Notes: generated from the letters alone by a model not told the origin. DNA of 64,000 nt from Rhizobium grahamii CCGE 502 (GCF_000298315.2 NZ_AEYE02000013.1:1-64000); one strand, 5' to 3'; shown: positions 20,245 to 30,420, counted from the first letter of the stretch. Program-made: numbers and translations.

Positions 20245-21714
20245 TCAGCCGACGCTGCCTTCAAGCGAGATGCTGATGAGCTTCTGCGCCTCGACGGCAA
20301 ATTCCATCGGCAGTTCCTGCAGGACTTCCTTGACGAAGCCGTTGACGATCAGGGCGATCGCCGCTTCTGTCGGAATACCGCGCTGCAGGCAATAGAACAG
20401 CTGGTCCTCGGAAATTTTCGAGGTCGTCGCTTCGTGCTCGAACTGCGCCGTCGAATTCTTCGCCTCGATGTACGGCACCGTATGCGCGCCGCACTTGTCG
20501 CCGATCAGCAGCGAGTCGCACTGAGTGAAGTTACGCGCGTTCGACGCCTTACGGTGGGCCGAGACCTGGCCGCGATAGGTATTCTGCGACACGCCGGCGG
20601 CAATACCCTTGGAGACGATGCGGCTCGACGTGTTCTTGCCGAGATGGATCATCTTGGTGCCCGAGTCGATCTGCTGGTGACCGTTCGATACGGCGATCGA
20701 GTAGAACTCGCCTCTGGAGTCGTCGCCGCGCAGGATGCAGGACGGATACTTCCAGGTGATAGCCGAGCCGGTCTCGACCTGCGTCCAGGAGATCTTCGAC
20801 CGGTCGCCTCGGCAATCGCCGCGCTTGGTGACGAAGTTGTAGATGCCGCCCTTGCCCTGTGCATCGCCGGGATACCAGTTCTGGACAGTCGAATACTTGA
20901 TCTCGGCATCGTCGAGCGCAACGAGTTCAACGACAGCAGCATGCAGCTGGTTTTCGTCGCGCTGAGGCGCCGTGCAGCCTTCGAGGTAGGAGACGTAGGC
21001 GCCTTCTTCGGCGATGATCAGCGTGCGCTCGAACTGGCCGGTGTTCTTCTCGTTGATGCGGAAGTAGGTGGACAGTTCCATCGGGCAGCGAACGCCCTTC
21101 GGAACGAACACGAACGACCCGTCCGTGAAGACTGCCGAGTTCAACGTTGCATAGTAGTTATCGGAAGTCGGAACGACCGAACCGAGGTACTTCTGCACCA
21201 GTTCCGGATGCTCGCGGATTGCTTCCGAGATCGACATGAAGATCACGCCGGCCTTCTTCAGCTCTTCCTTGAAGGTGGTGACGACGGAGACGGAGTCGAA
21301 AACGGCATCAACCGCAATCTTCGGCCTCTCGACGCCAGCCAGGATTTCCTGCTCCTTGAGCGGAATACCGAGCTTCTCGTAGACCTTGAGGATTTCAGGG
21401 TCGACTTCGTCAAGCGACTTCGGGCCAGGCGTGCTCTTCGGAGCAGCATAGTAGTAGATGTCGTTGAAATCGATCTTAGGATAGTCGACGCGCGCCCAGG
21501 TGGGCTCTTCCAGCGTCAGCCAGCGCTTGTAGGCTTCCAGACGCCATTCCAGCATCCATTCCGGCTCCTGCTTCTTGGCGGAGATGAAACGGATGATGTC
21601 TTCGGACAGGCCCTTGGGTGCCTTGTCCATTTCGATGATGGTCTCGAAACCGTATTTGTACTGGTCGACGTCAATCTCGCGGACGCGATCAACCGTTTCC
21701 TGGACGGCGGGCAT
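20245..21714 (-). CDS. sufB: Fe-S assembly scaffold subunit SufB
   Basis: The 489-residue SufB is the main cluster-building subunit. Seen blocks: [100 protein letters not shown], and the C-terminal [20 protein letters not shown] with the functional Cys. The ATG at 21714 is preceded by GGAG at a good spacing; a TTG four codons upstream is less likely. The 144-bp gap to the sufS2-like gene holds a hairpin. Confidence 0.96.
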   Translation of the reverse strand: MPAVQETVDRVREIDVDQYKYGFETIIEMDKAPKGLSEDIIRFISAKKQEPEWMLEWRLEAYKRWLTLEEPTWARVDYPKIDFNDIYYYAAPKSTPGPKSLDEVDPEILKVYEKLGIPLKEQEILAGVERPKIAVDAVFDSVSVVTTFKEELKKAGVIFMSISEAIREHPELVQKYLGSVVPTSDNYYATLNSAVFTDGSFVFVPKGVRCPMELSTYFRINEKNTGQFERTLIIAEEGAYVSYLEGCTAPQRDENQLHAAVVELVALDDAEIKYSTVQNWYPGDAQGKGGIYNFVTKRGDCRGDRSKISWTQVETGSAITWKYPSCILRGDDSRGEFYSIAVSNGHQQIDSGTKMIHLGKNTSSRIVSKGIAAGVSQNTYRGQVSAHRKASNARNFTQCDSLLIGDKCGAHTVPYIEAKNSTAQFEHEATTSKISEDQLFYCLQRGIPTEAAIALIVNGFVKEVLQELPMEFAVEAQKLISISLEGSVG

Positions 21715-21823
21715 GTCATTCTCCAATCTCGCCGGAGAAAAGGTCCGGCAGCTTGTCGTTCGGGCAGTATAGGTTTGCCCCGTATGTAGGTGGCCAAAAG
21801 GGACTTTTCAGCCCGAATGGCAA

Positions 21824-21843
21824 GCGGAAAATTGCCTTTCCGC
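21824..21843 (-). promoter_or_regulatory. Hairpin between the desulfurase gene and sufB
   Basis: A 7-bp inverted repeat, GCGGAAA (21824-21830) and TTTCCGC (21837-21843), 15 bp after the desulfurase stop in the reading direction of the operon. It lacks a U run after the stem and could be a partial terminator or RNA-processing site that adjusts desulfurase versus sufB levels. Confidence 0.35.
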
Positions 21844-21858
21844 AAATTTATGAAGCGG

Positions 21859-23025
21859 TCACGCCGCCTCTCCGGCCGGCTTGCGCCGGGCGGCTATTTT
21901 CGCAAAGACGGAAATCGCCTTGTCGATCTCCTCTTCGGTCGTGGCAAAGCCCAACGAAATGCGCAGAGCACCCAGTTTTGGGTCACGCCCCATGGCAACC
22001 AGAACATGGCTCTCGCCGACCTTGCCGGATGAGCAGGCGGACCCCGCGGAGAGCGCCACACCTTCAAGATCGAAGGCGATCTGACCCGTTTCGGCTTTCA
22101 GTCCCGGCAGCGTGAAGAAGGTCGTGTTCGAAACACGCTCACCCTCGGCACCGTAGACGATGACATCGGGCGCTGCGCCGCGCATGCCGCTTTCCAGCCG
22201 GTCACGCAGCACAGAAATCGCCGCGTTGCGGGCGTCGAACTCCGCGACCGCAGCTTCGGCAGCAGCGCCAAAGCCAATGACAGCAAGGGAATTCTCTGTC
22301 CCCGAGCGGTGACCCTTCTCCTGGCCACCGCCATGGATCAACGGCCGTGGCATCAACACTTCCCCGCGTGTAACGAGCGCGCCGGCGCCCTTGGGGCCGC
22401 CGATCTTGTGCGACGATACGATCAGGAAATCGGCGCCAAGCTCGTTGATATCGAGCTTCAGTCGGCCCGCGGCCTGTACAGCATCGACAACAACCAGCCC
22501 GCCCTGCGCCTGCACGATCTTCGCAATATCGCTAATCGGTTGAACGATGCCGGTCTCGTTGTTGACGAGCATGACCGCGACCATCGGCAACCCTGCCGAC
22601 TTATCGTGAGCAGCAAGCAGAGCCCCAAGAGCGTCAAGATCGACGACACCGGCCTCTGTCACCGGAATTTCCGTCGTCTGCTCCTTCGAAAACCGACCAC
22701 CCTCGCGCACGGCCGGATGCTCCACCGCCGAATAATACAGCCGACCGATGGCGAGCGGCGTCCGCCCCATCTTGAAATCAGGCGTCAGCACCATGTTGGC
22801 TGCTTCCGTAGCGCCGCTAGTAAAGATCACATGCGCGGGATCTGCACCCGTAAGGACGGCGAGCTGTCGCCGTGCCTGTTCGATCGCAGCCCGGACGCTT
22901 CGGCCTTCGCCATGCACCGAGTTCGGATTGCCGAACATATCCATGGCGCGCAGAACCGCGTCGCGTGCATTTTGATGCAGCGGCGAAGTCGCGTTCCAAT
23001 CGAGATAAAGGCGTGGCGGCGCCAT
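21859..23025 (-). CDS. Second cysteine desulfurase (NifS/IscS-like), first gene of the suf operon
   Basis: A 388-residue PLP enzyme with the type I (IscS/NifS) layout, unlike the type II SufS further down. Seen: LYLDWNATSPLH at the start, FTSGATEAANMVL, the PLP Lys at 207 in SSHKIGGPKGAGAL, GGGQEKGHRSGTENSLAVIG, and the active Cys at 331 in LSAGSACSSGKVGESHVL. Rhizobial work names the first gene of this operon sufS2. It should supply sulfur to the same scaffold or to other users. The ATG follows a region with iron-type operator sites. Confidence 0.9.
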   Translation of the reverse strand: MAPPRLYLDWNATSPLHQNARDAVLRAMDMFGNPNSVHGEGRSVRAAIEQARRQLAVLTGADPAHVIFTSGATEAANMVLTPDFKMGRTPLAIGRLYYSAVEHPAVREGGRFSKEQTTEIPVTEAGVVDLDALGALLAAHDKSAGLPMVAVMLVNNETGIVQPISDIAKIVQAQGGLVVVDAVQAAGRLKLDINELGADFLIVSSHKIGGPKGAGALVTRGEVLMPRPLIHGGGQEKGHRSGTENSLAVIGFGAAAEAAVAEFDARNAAISVLRDRLESGMRGAAPDVIVYGAEGERVSNTTFFTLPGLKAETGQIAFDLEGVALSAGSACSSGKVGESHVLVAMGRDPKLGALRISLGFATTEEEIDKAISVFAKIAARRKPAGEAA

Positions 23026-23145
23026 GATCTTTGTCCTGCGCTTTAAGCTTGCACGACGCCTCGGCTCATTTTCCTTGAAATTTCGGCCGGGCTTGCCTTA
23101 TGACACATCCCACAATGCGTGGATCGCCATGCAAGTTTCGAATTG

Positions 23146-23184
23146 TTCTAAACTGCGTTTTAGAAAAGCTGACAACGTTCGTCA
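23146..23184. promoter_or_regulatory. Candidate iron-responsive operators and promoter of the suf operon
   Basis: Two elements lie side by side in the divergent gap. TTCTAAA (23146-23152), 6 bp, TTTAGAA (23159-23165) is a perfect inverted repeat made of the same half-sites as Irr ICE boxes, but in the opposite arrangement. TGACAACGTTCGTCA (23170-23184) fits TGA-N9-TCA, the IRO/RirA box. On the minus strand TTGTCA (23170-23175), a 17-bp spacer and TTTAGA (23147-23152) make a possible -35/-10, so both elements would cover the suf promoter. Motif matches only; binding is inferred. Confidence 0.5.
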
Positions 23185-23228
23185 AGTCTGCGCAGCGTGA
23201 ACGCGAAGAAATAAACGCCGGAGTACCG

Positions 23229-23906
23229 ATGCCCGAAGTCATTTTCAACGGCCCCGCAGGCCGCCTTGAAGGCCGCTACCAGCCCTCCAAGGAAAAGAGC
23301 GCGCCGATTGCCCTCATTCTGCACCCGCACCCTCAGTTCGGCGGCACGATGAACAACCAGATCGTCTACCAGCTCTTCTACATGTTCCAGAAGCGCGGTT
23401 TCACGACACTGCGCTTCAACTTCCGGGGAATCGGCCGCAGCCAGGGCGAGTTCGACCACGGAGCCGGCGAGCTGTCTGATGCAGCCTCGGCTCTCGACTG
23501 GGTGCAGAGCCTGCATCCCGATTCGAAGACATGCTGGGTTGCCGGCTATTCCTTCGGCTCGTGGATCGGCATGCAGCTGCTGATGCGTCGTCCTGAGATC
23601 GAAGGCTTCATGTCGATCGCGCCGCAGCCGAACACCTACGACTTCTCGTTCCTCGCACCCTGCCCGTCTTCCGGCCTGATCATCAACGGCGAAGCCGACA
23701 AGGTCGCGCCCGAGAAGGACGTTAACGGCCTCGTCGAGAAGCTTAAGACGCAGAAGGGTATCCTGATCACACACCGCACGGTGCCGGGCGCCAATCACTT
23801 CTTCAACGGCCAGGTCGAGACGCTGATGGGCGAATGCGAGGATTACCTCGATCGCCGCCTGAACGGCGAACTGGTGCCTGAGCCGGCCGCGAAGCGGATC
23901 CGCTAG
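23229..23906 (+). CDS. Alpha/beta hydrolase, dienelactone-hydrolase-like / X-Pro-like small hydrolase
   Basis: A 225-residue cytoplasmic hydrolase with the order IALILHPHPQFGGTMNNQIV (oxyanion region), LRFNFRGIGRSQGEFDHGAG, the nucleophile elbow AGYSFGSWIGM, the Asp-bearing INGEADKVAPEKDV and the His-bearing PGANHFFNGQVE. This family is widespread and of unknown substrate. GGAG precedes the ATG at 23229. It is read divergently from the suf operon and shares its promoter region, so it may respond to the same signals. Its 3' end overlaps the convergent GNAT gene by 4 bp. Confidence 0.87.
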   Translation: MPEVIFNGPAGRLEGRYQPSKEKSAPIALILHPHPQFGGTMNNQIVYQLFYMFQKRGFTTLRFNFRGIGRSQGEFDHGAGELSDAASALDWVQSLHPDSKTCWVAGYSFGSWIGMQLLMRRPEIEGFMSIAPQPNTYDFSFLAPCPSSGLIINGEADKVAPEKDVNGLVEKLKTQKGILITHRTVPGANHFFNGQVETLMGECEDYLDRRLNGELVPEPAAKRIR

Positions 23907-24427
23907 GCCGACTGCATTTCGGCGGTCATTTCGAACGTCGGACAGGACAATCCGTCAATGATCATAGGCATGCGGCTTCGCATGCCTATTTTCGTCAGGA
24001 CATGCTGGGACGCGGCGTTGTTCGGATGGGTGAAGGCGATGAACTGTAGCGCCAAGTTCCGCCGAAAAAACCAGTCCATCAGGCCGCTGGCAATCTCCGT
24101 CGCATAGCCCTTGCCCCACTCCTGCTGGCGCAGCGAGTAGCCGAGTTCGAAATCCTGCCTGTCGCCGCCGAACAGCGAAAAGCCCGCGCGACCGATGAAC
24201 CGGCCATCATCACGACTAAGGATCTTGTATTTCGTTGTTCCGTCCCGGGCCTGCTCGCCAAACCAGGTGTGCAACCGCTCCTCGGCCTTCTCCCGCGACC
24301 ATGGGGCGGCGCCGGAAAGATATCGAGTCGTCTCGATCGTGGAGTGAAGCTCCTGAATGATACCCGCATCGCCCGGTTCCCACATGACAGCGACGAGCCG
24401 CAGTGTCTCAAGAATGACCTGCGTCAC
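23903..24427 (-). CDS. GNAT family N-acetyltransferase (RimJ/RimL type)
   Basis: A 174-residue acetyltransferase of the RimJ/RimL-like group. The N-terminus [16 protein letters not shown] and the acetyl-CoA-binding region [20 protein letters not shown] (Q/R-x-x-G-x-A) with later [19 protein letters not shown] are typical. The substrate is unknown. It starts with GTG overlapping the anmK stop (GTGA), so it is translated as part of the anmK transcript. Confidence 0.85.
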   Translation of the reverse strand: MTQVILETLRLVAVMWEPGDAGIIQELHSTIETTRYLSGAAPWSREKAEERLHTWFGEQARDGTTKYKILSRDDGRFIGRAGFSLFGGDRQDFELGYSLRQQEWGKGYATEIASGLMDWFFRRNLALQFIAFTHPNNAASQHVLTKIGMRSRMPMIIDGLSCPTFEMTAEMQSA

Positions 24428-25542
24428 GGCTTCACCACCACACCGCCGCTGACAGGTGCACGGACCCCGGTCGTTCCCGGAAACGTCAAAGGCAGGCCGT
24501 CCAGCGATCGAACTGCCAGATAAGCCCAGGCTTCCGCTTCCATGGAATCGCCATTGAAGCCCGCCTCTTCCGCCGCAATCACTTTGGCACCCTGGCTTTG
24601 CGCCAGATCCTTCAGATCCTGCATCAACACGCGATTGAGGCGACCACCGCCACAGATGACATAGAGCGTCGGCCTCACTGGAAGGTGACCTGATGATTTG
24701 ATGATCGACGCGGCGGCGACATAGGCAAGGGTGCGCGCACCATCGGCAAGCTCTGCGTCCGCACCCGATGGCGCCGGAAAGTCGTTGCGGTCAAGCGAAC
24801 GCCGCTTCTCCACCGTAAAGACCGGGCTGTTCAAATAGCGATCGGCGAGATCTTGGATGACACGCCCCTCCGAGGCAATCATGCCACCTTGATCGAACGG
24901 CACCCCCGCATGCGTCTCGACCCACTGGTCGATCAACGTATTGCCCGGCCCGCTATCGTATCCGACGATGACCCCGTCAGCGCCGATATAGGTCAGGTTG
25001 GAAATCCCGCCGATATTGACGAAGCAGACCGGCAAGGTCGCATCGGCGACATTAACGGCAAGCGCTGCGTGATAGACGGGGACCAGCGGCGCACCCTGGC
25101 CGCCGTGGACCATGTCGTTGGCGCGAAGGTCATAGGCGACTGGTATCCCCGTCTCGCGTGCGAGAAGAGCCCCGTCGCCGATCTGGACCGTCAGCGCCTC
25201 GTCCGGCCGATGCAGCACCGTCTGCCCATGAAAGCCGATGACGTCAATCGCGGATGCATCCAGCGCGTTCGCGGCCAGAAATTCCCTAACGGCAATTGCA
25301 TGACGTAACGTCAGTTCTCGCTCGATTGATGCCAGTTCGCCCGGCCGCTGCTCACGCCGCGTGATAATTTTCGCCTGCTCCAGCGCAAGCTTCAGCCGGT
25401 CGCGAAAGGCAGGCTCATACGCGACACCAAGGGAGGGGCCGCGTTCGACGACGGCACGGCCGTCGGTGCGCAGCAGCGCCACATCGATGCCATCCATCGA
25501 TGTTCCGCTCATCAAACCGATCGCGGTTCTGATCTTCTCCAT
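24424..25542 (-). CDS. anmK: Anhydro-N-acetylmuramic acid kinase
   Basis: The 372-residue AnmK phosphorylates and opens 1,6-anhydroMurNAc from recycled peptidoglycan, giving MurNAc-6-phosphate. Family blocks: [19 protein letters not shown] at the N-terminus (ATP site), [40 protein letters not shown]-like sequence, and [12 protein letters not shown] took the ATG at 25542; the frame extends to 25587 without conserved sequence. It is divergent from tyrS, with about 116 bp between the two starts. Confidence 0.92.
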   Translation of the reverse strand: MEKIRTAIGLMSGTSMDGIDVALLRTDGRAVVERGPSLGVAYEPAFRDRLKLALEQAKIITRREQRPGELASIERELTLRHAIAVREFLAANALDASAIDVIGFHGQTVLHRPDEALTVQIGDGALLARETGIPVAYDLRANDMVHGGQGAPLVPVYHAALAVNVADATLPVCFVNIGGISNLTYIGADGVIVGYDSGPGNTLIDQWVETHAGVPFDQGGMIASEGRVIQDLADRYLNSPVFTVEKRRSLDRNDFPAPSGADAELADGARTLAYVAAASIIKSSGHLPVRPTLYVICGGGRLNRVLMQDLKDLAQSQGAKVIAAEEAGFNGDSMEAEAWAYLAVRSLDGLPLTFPGTTGVRAPVSGGVVVKP

Positions 25543-25658
25543 GGCGCCTCGCTGGAAGATTCCTGCCAAATGGTGACTGTTCGGCAAAACAGTGCTAAAC
25601 GCGCCGCGTCACTTCAACAATAGCCAATCCGAAAATCCGCATCCGAGAGCAAAAGGTC

Positions 25659-26915
25659 ATGTCCGAGTTCAAATCCGATTTCCTCCGCACGCTGAAAGAG
25701 CGCGGCTTCATTCATCAGATTTCCGATGAATCGGGCCTCGACGAACTCTTCGCCAAGGAAACGGTAACGGCCTATATCGGCTTCGACCCCACCGCTCCCA
25801 GCCTGCATGCCGGCTCGCTGATCCAGATCATGATGCTGCACTGGATGCAGGCGACCGGCCATCGCGCCATTTCCCTGATGGGCGGCGGCACCGGCATGGT
25901 CGGCGACCCCTCCTTCAAGGAGGAAGCGCGGCAGCTGATGACCGTCGATACCATCGAGAGCAACATCGCTTCGATCAAGCGCGTCTTCTCGAATTACCTC
26001 ACCTACGGCGAAGGGCCCAAGGACGCGTTGATGATCAACAACGCCGAATGGCTGCGTTCGCTCAACTACCTCGAATTCCTGCGCGATGTCGGCCGGCACT
26101 TCTCGGTCAATCGCATGCTGGCTTTCGACAGCGTCAAGACGCGCCTCGATCGCGAACAGTCGCTGTCGTTCCTCGAATTCAACTACATGATCCTGCAGGC
26201 CTACGACTTCGTCGAATTGGCCAAGCGCTATGACTGCCGTCTGCAGATGGGTGGCTCGGACCAGTGGGGCAACATCGTCAATGGCATCGACCTCGGTCAC
26301 CGCATGGGGACGCCGCAGCTCTACGCCCTCACCTCGCCGCTGCTGACGACCGGGTCCGGTGCGAAAATGGGCAAGTCTGCCACCGGCGCTGTCTGGCTCA
26401 ACGCAGACATGCTGTCGGCCTATGATTTCTGGCAGTATTGGCGCAATACAGAAGATGCCGACGTTTCGCGCTTCCTGAAGCTCTACACAACCCTGCCGAT
26501 GGACGAAATCGCACGACTTTCGGCGCTCGCCGGCTCCGAGATCAACGAGGTCAAGAAGATCCTCGCCACGGAAGTCACCGCAATCCTGCACGGCCGTGCA
26601 GCCGCTGAACAGGCCGCCGAGACCGCCCGCAAGACCTTCGAGGAAGGCGGCCTTGCTGAGAACCTTCCGTCGGTCGACGTACCGGCTGCCGAACTCGACG
26701 GCGGCATCGGCCTTCTCTCGCTGATCGTCCGCGCCGGCCTTGCTGCTTCGAATGGTGAGGCACGCCGCCATGTCCAGGGCGGCGCCGTACGCATCAACGA
26801 TCAGGCCGTCAGTGATGAGCGCAAGGTGATCGGCAGTGGCGAAGTTACCGCCGATGGCGTCATCAAGCTTTCGCTTGGCAAGAAGAAGCACATTCTGATC
26901 CGCCGCGCCGCATAG
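25659..26915 (+). CDS. tyrS: Tyrosyl-tRNA synthetase
   Basis: A 418-residue class I synthetase that loads tyrosine onto its tRNA. The HIGH-type motif appears as [13 protein letters not shown], tyrosine and tRNA contacts as [15 protein letters not shown], and the KMSKS-type motif as [16 protein letters not shown]-terminal S4 RNA-binding domain starts at about residue 350 ([20 protein letters not shown]). Length is normal. A clear terminator follows. Confidence 0.97.
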   Translation: MSEFKSDFLRTLKERGFIHQISDESGLDELFAKETVTAYIGFDPTAPSLHAGSLIQIMMLHWMQATGHRAISLMGGGTGMVGDPSFKEEARQLMTVDTIESNIASIKRVFSNYLTYGEGPKDALMINNAEWLRSLNYLEFLRDVGRHFSVNRMLAFDSVKTRLDREQSLSFLEFNYMILQAYDFVELAKRYDCRLQMGGSDQWGNIVNGIDLGHRMGTPQLYALTSPLLTTGSGAKMGKSATGAVWLNADMLSAYDFWQYWRNTEDADVSRFLKLYTTLPMDEIARLSALAGSEINEVKKILATEVTAILHGRAAAEQAAETARKTFEEGGLAENLPSVDVPAAELDGGIGLLSLIVRAGLAASNGEARRHVQGGAVRINDQAVSDERKVIGSGEVTADGVIKLSLGKKKHILIRRAA

Positions 26916-26937
26916 CGCCGACGACATCGAAACGGAA

Positions 26938-26961
26938 AGCCGGCCTCGAGCCGGCTTTTTT
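26938..26961 (+). terminator. Rho-independent terminator after tyrS
   Basis: A 7-bp stem AGCCGGC (26938-26944) with GCCGGCT (26950-26956), a CTCGA loop and a run of six T. It ends tyrS before the convergent AsmA-like gene, whose stop begins 5 bp further on. Confidence 0.88.
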
Positions 26962-26965
26962 GTGC

Positions 26966-29900
26966 CTATTGGAATTCAAAGATGTTGCGGAAGACGCCAG
27001 GCGCAATGATCGACAGCGGATTGATGATGAGGGCTGGCGATTCCAGCTTGCCCGTCAGCTTGAAGGTAATGCCGATCAGACCACGATCGGTGCCATTGCC
27101 GAGGATGAATCCGATCAATGGCAACTCGGCAAACAGGCGATTGAGCCCGTACGCAGGCATGAAAGTGCCGGTCATGTCCATATTGCCGCGCTGGTCGCGT
27201 ACCGTGCCTTGGAATACCGCGCCGACCTGATCACCACGCACAACACCGTTCTCGATGCTGATCACGCCGTTCTGCGAAACAATTCTGGCAAAGCCACGCT
27301 GGAAGCGCTGTGCGGAGGTATCGATGTTCCGCTTGACCGCCGAATTCAGGCTTCGTTGCTCCTGGCCGACGGGCGTCGAGACAATTGAATGCAGCCGCTG
27401 CTCGTTCACGAGGGAGAAGCGCCTGATGTCGATCGAGCCATCCCAGCGATCCCCAGCGCCAAGGCGGATCTGCATGTTGAGCAGACCGCCCATCATGTGC
27501 TGATAGAGGTCGGCGAAGCGCGAAACCGAGCCGGCATCCCCGCTCGTGACGTTGATAATGCCATTGCCCTTCGTCTGGGCTACGAACGCCTCGCCGCTGT
27601 CGGTGACGCCGGTGAAGTTCAATGACTGCAGCCGGCCATCCGCGGTGACGTACAGCATGTCGGCATTCCGCATCTTTTCGTCATTGAAGCCGATGATGCG
27701 GCCGAGCTTGGCACGGACGGATACGCTGCCGCTACGGTCGGAGTCACCACCCCCTCCGCCGGCGGACTTCACCCGGGCGATGATCGGGCGCGCATCGGCG
27801 CTGTCGCCGGATACGGAGATATCAAGCCCTCCCTTGCTCCTCTTCACCGACACCGCAAAATCGTCTAGCGACGACAGTTTGACGCTGTCGAAATCCGCTT
27901 TCATGAGGTTGCCCTTGCCGATGACAAGGGAGCCGTTCGCCCCGAATCCGTCGCCCTTGAGGACGAAGTTTTTCAACTCGGTATTGTCGGCGGGGCCGGA
28001 TGCCTCGAATGTCGCCGTCGCGCCGATTCCGCCTCCTTTCGACCAGCCGATCCATGGAAGAGACAGCCGTGCCCTTCCAAGGTCGACCGACACCGCCTGC
28101 CGGTCCTGATCGATACGATTGAGCTCGACATCGATGCTGCCATCGATGATGTCGTTGAGGCCGGGCAGCACTTTTTCACGCTGGTCGTTGTTGAGCGTGG
28201 CTGTGATGGTTTGTTGCGGTTGGACGTCCGATGATTTGTCGGTCGGCTCAACGAGTTTGATGCCAGCGGGAATCCCGTCAATCAGCCCTTTGCCGTCAAC
28301 GCTTACCTGTTTCGGGTCGGCGTTCAGAACCCCGTCGAGACCGGTGATCCTACGGCCCGAAATTGGCTTGGCGATATCGAGATCCTGCAGCTGCAGCACA
28401 GCCTTCCACTCGGCTGGCGGAGGATTCTGCGACGAGATCAGCCCGATGCGTGCCTGCACCTTTGCCGACACCTTGCCTTTGAGGTCCTCAGGCACGAAAC
28501 CAGCGCGTTGGAGTACCTGGATCGGCTTGTAGGTCAGCAGTTCGCCGACGGCGTCCGCCGCACCGGAAACGGGAAGATTGATCTCGGCCATGAGGGGCTT
28601 GTCATAGGTCGACGGCATGACAAACGTACCCTCGCCGACGTTGACAGATCGTCCCGAAGGGAAGAATGCAGTCCCGCCCTTGATGGAGATTGTTGCGCGC
28701 GGACCGCTGAGATCAAAGTGAGCACTCGTATCGCGTATCGGCGGGATGTCACCGGCGACGTTCATTCGCGTATCGGCGATATCGAACGCAATGCGGATCT
28801 GGTCCTTATTGAGTTTTAGCCCCTTGCCGACCGCCTCATCAAGACGTCCGAATGGAATGAAGACAGAGATTGATGCGTCGGTAACTGTGCCCCCGAAGAG
28901 GTTGCGAAGGACCCATTCGCGACCCTTCGACGCCATCCAGAACGGCCATAGCTGTTTGACCGCCGTGGTCTGCAGCTGCTGTGACTGACCAGCAAAACTG
29001 ATCTCCGGTGACACATCTGCGAGACGGACATGGAGCGAGCCAAAGAGACCGCCGGCCGGGCTTGAAACCCGCATGTTTGGAAATTGGAGCTCACGGCTGG
29101 CAACGAGGTATCGACCCGTCGCCTGGATGTCGAAGGCGAGAGGTTGCTCGCCGGACCCCGACGGCGCCGCGGCGCCGCCGCTGACAAGCAGATCAATCCC
29201 GAAACCCTTTCCTGCCGACGCATCGACTTTGTCCAGATCGATAAGGGCGCCGCTGAGCGGCACGGATGTGGCGCCGAACTGAACGCGCGACTTTGCAATC
29301 TCGAGCGTCTGCTTGGAGAAATCATAGGCGAGATTGATGCGACCGCCGTTCAGTTCTTGCTGGTCGCCGTCCATGTAGAACTGTCCCGGCCTCAGTTCGA
29401 TTGCGGCAGCGAGCGCCGGCGGCTCTTGATCGCCGGTGCGAACGGCAGAGATCGTCAGATCACTGGCGGCATCGATGCCTTGTCGAATCTGACCCTGAAC
29501 GTTCCGCTTCAGCGTGAACGGCCCCAGATCGACGCCCGCGATCTGGCCGGTCAGTTTCGAGGTGCGCCCATCAGTCCTTTCGGTGACGATGCTAAGCGTT
29601 GCTGGTTTGCCGTTGATCGCAACCTCGCCATCAAGCGCCAGTGCCCCCTGGCGTGTTCGTGAGAAAGCCACGTTGTTGACCACGATCGAAAGCGGACCGT
29701 TTGCAGTATCGGCAAGCTTGATGTCGATACCCGAGAGCTTTACCGAGCGTGTTCCGCCCCGCTCGACAAAACCGTCGACCATATCGAGCTGAGCGAACGC
29801 AGCTTCCATCGCAGCGGGAATCTGGTCGACGCGAACATCGTCGAGCTTGAGCGGCTTTCCGGATGGTAGCAGCGCTGTGTCGAGCGCTATATCCTCCGCC

Positions 29901-30358
29901 TCGATCTGTGCAATCGCGATGCGGCCACGGAAGAGTTGCAGCGGGTCAAGCGCGATGCGCATCGCATGCGTTGTCGAGAGGTGCTGTCCGCTCTTCTCGT
30001 CGATCATGCTGACGTCGCGCGCCTCGAGCGCAAGGCGCAGGTTTGATGTGAAGCGAATGACGGTCGAACCGACCTCCGCTCGATAGCGGGGTCCGATGGC
30101 AGAGTTCAATGCAACCTGCGCCTGCCGCGAAAGCAGCGCGTCGAACATGCCGCTTTCCACCGTGAAGACAAGCGCTGCGAGCACAAAGAGAATAACGGCA
30201 ACGCAACCACCAGTGATGCCCGCGGTTCGGCGCATACGCGAACGCGACGGCGGGCAACTGACGATGATGGGATCCTCGGCCTGCGCGGAGGGAAGCTCAT
30301 GCAGTGCGACGATATCTTTCTTGCGGAATCTAACTTTTTCGCCGCGGATCGCCGACAT
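26966..30358 (-). CDS. Large AsmA-like / DUF3971 (YhdP-type) envelope protein
   Basis: The 1130-residue protein has a cytoplasmic N-terminal 45 residues, one membrane helix at about 46-66 (AGITGGCVAVILFVLAALVF) and a very long periplasmic part rich in beta strands. The C-terminal region with SRFADLYQHMMGGLLNMQIR, RGDQVGAVFQGTVRDQRGNM and FMPAYGLNRLFAELPLIGFI is the AsmA C-terminal domain. Such proteins are thought to form grooves that carry phospholipids between membranes, like YhdP and TamB in E. coli; the role here is by family only. It is divergent from bcp. Confidence 0.85.
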   Translation of the reverse strand: MSAIRGEKVRFRKKDIVALHELPSAQAEDPIIVSCPPSRSRMRRTAGITGGCVAVILFVLAALVFTVESGMFDALLSRQAQVALNSAIGPRYRAEVGSTVIRFTSNLRLALEARDVSMIDEKSGQHLSTTHAMRIALDPLQLFRGRIAIAQIEAEDIALDTALLPSGKPLKLDDVRVDQIPAAMEAAFAQLDMVDGFVERGGTRSVKLSGIDIKLADTANGPLSIVVNNVAFSRTRQGALALDGEVAINGKPATLSIVTERTDGRTSKLTGQIAGVDLGPFTLKRNVQGQIRQGIDAASDLTISAVRTGDQEPPALAAAIELRPGQFYMDGDQQELNGGRINLAYDFSKQTLEIAKSRVQFGATSVPLSGALIDLDKVDASAGKGFGIDLLVSGGAAAPSGSGEQPLAFDIQATGRYLVASRELQFPNMRVSSPAGGLFGSLHVRLADVSPEISFAGQSQQLQTTAVKQLWPFWMASKGREWVLRNLFGGTVTDASISVFIPFGRLDEAVGKGLKLNKDQIRIAFDIADTRMNVAGDIPPIRDTSAHFDLSGPRATISIKGGTAFFPSGRSVNVGEGTFVMPSTYDKPLMAEINLPVSGAADAVGELLTYKPIQVLQRAGFVPEDLKGKVSAKVQARIGLISSQNPPPAEWKAVLQLQDLDIAKPISGRRITGLDGVLNADPKQVSVDGKGLIDGIPAGIKLVEPTDKSSDVQPQQTITATLNNDQREKVLPGLNDIIDGSIDVELNRIDQDRQAVSVDLGRARLSLPWIGWSKGGGIGATATFEASGPADNTELKNFVLKGDGFGANGSLVIGKGNLMKADFDSVKLSSLDDFAVSVKRSKGGLDISVSGDSADARPIIARVKSAGGGGGDSDRSGSVSVRAKLGRIIGFNDEKMRNADMLYVTADGRLQSLNFTGVTDSGEAFVAQTKGNGIINVTSGDAGSVSRFADLYQHMMGGLLNMQIRLGAGDRWDGSIDIRRFSLVNEQRLHSIVSTPVGQEQRSLNSAVKRNIDTSAQRFQRGFARIVSQNGVISIENGVVRGDQVGAVFQGTVRDQRGNMDMTGTFMPAYGLNRLFAELPLIGFILGNGTDRGLIGITFKLTGKLESPALIINPLSIIAPGVFRNIFEFQ

Positions 30359-30385
30359 GCGCCTCGCCTAACTCCTCATTTTGTG

Positions 30386-30420
30386 GTCTGGACCAGACTG
30401 GCTGGACGATTGTTCGTCCA
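30386..30420. promoter_or_regulatory. Two palindromes in the AsmA-like/bcp divergent promoter
   Basis: GTCTGG-A-CCAGAC (30386-30398) is a perfect 13-bp odd palindrome. TGGACGA (30403-30409), TTGT, TCGTCCA (30414-30420) is a 7-bp inverted repeat. An AT-rich TATATAT follows at about 30422-30428 and could serve as the -10 of bcp. The pair may be operator sites; no known regulator motif is recognised. Confidence 0.4.

Noticed and set aside
20047-21789. Long plus-strand open frame of 580 codons across sufC and sufB
   Set aside because: Antisense shadow of sufB and sufC; composition is typical of the complementary strand of high-GC genes.
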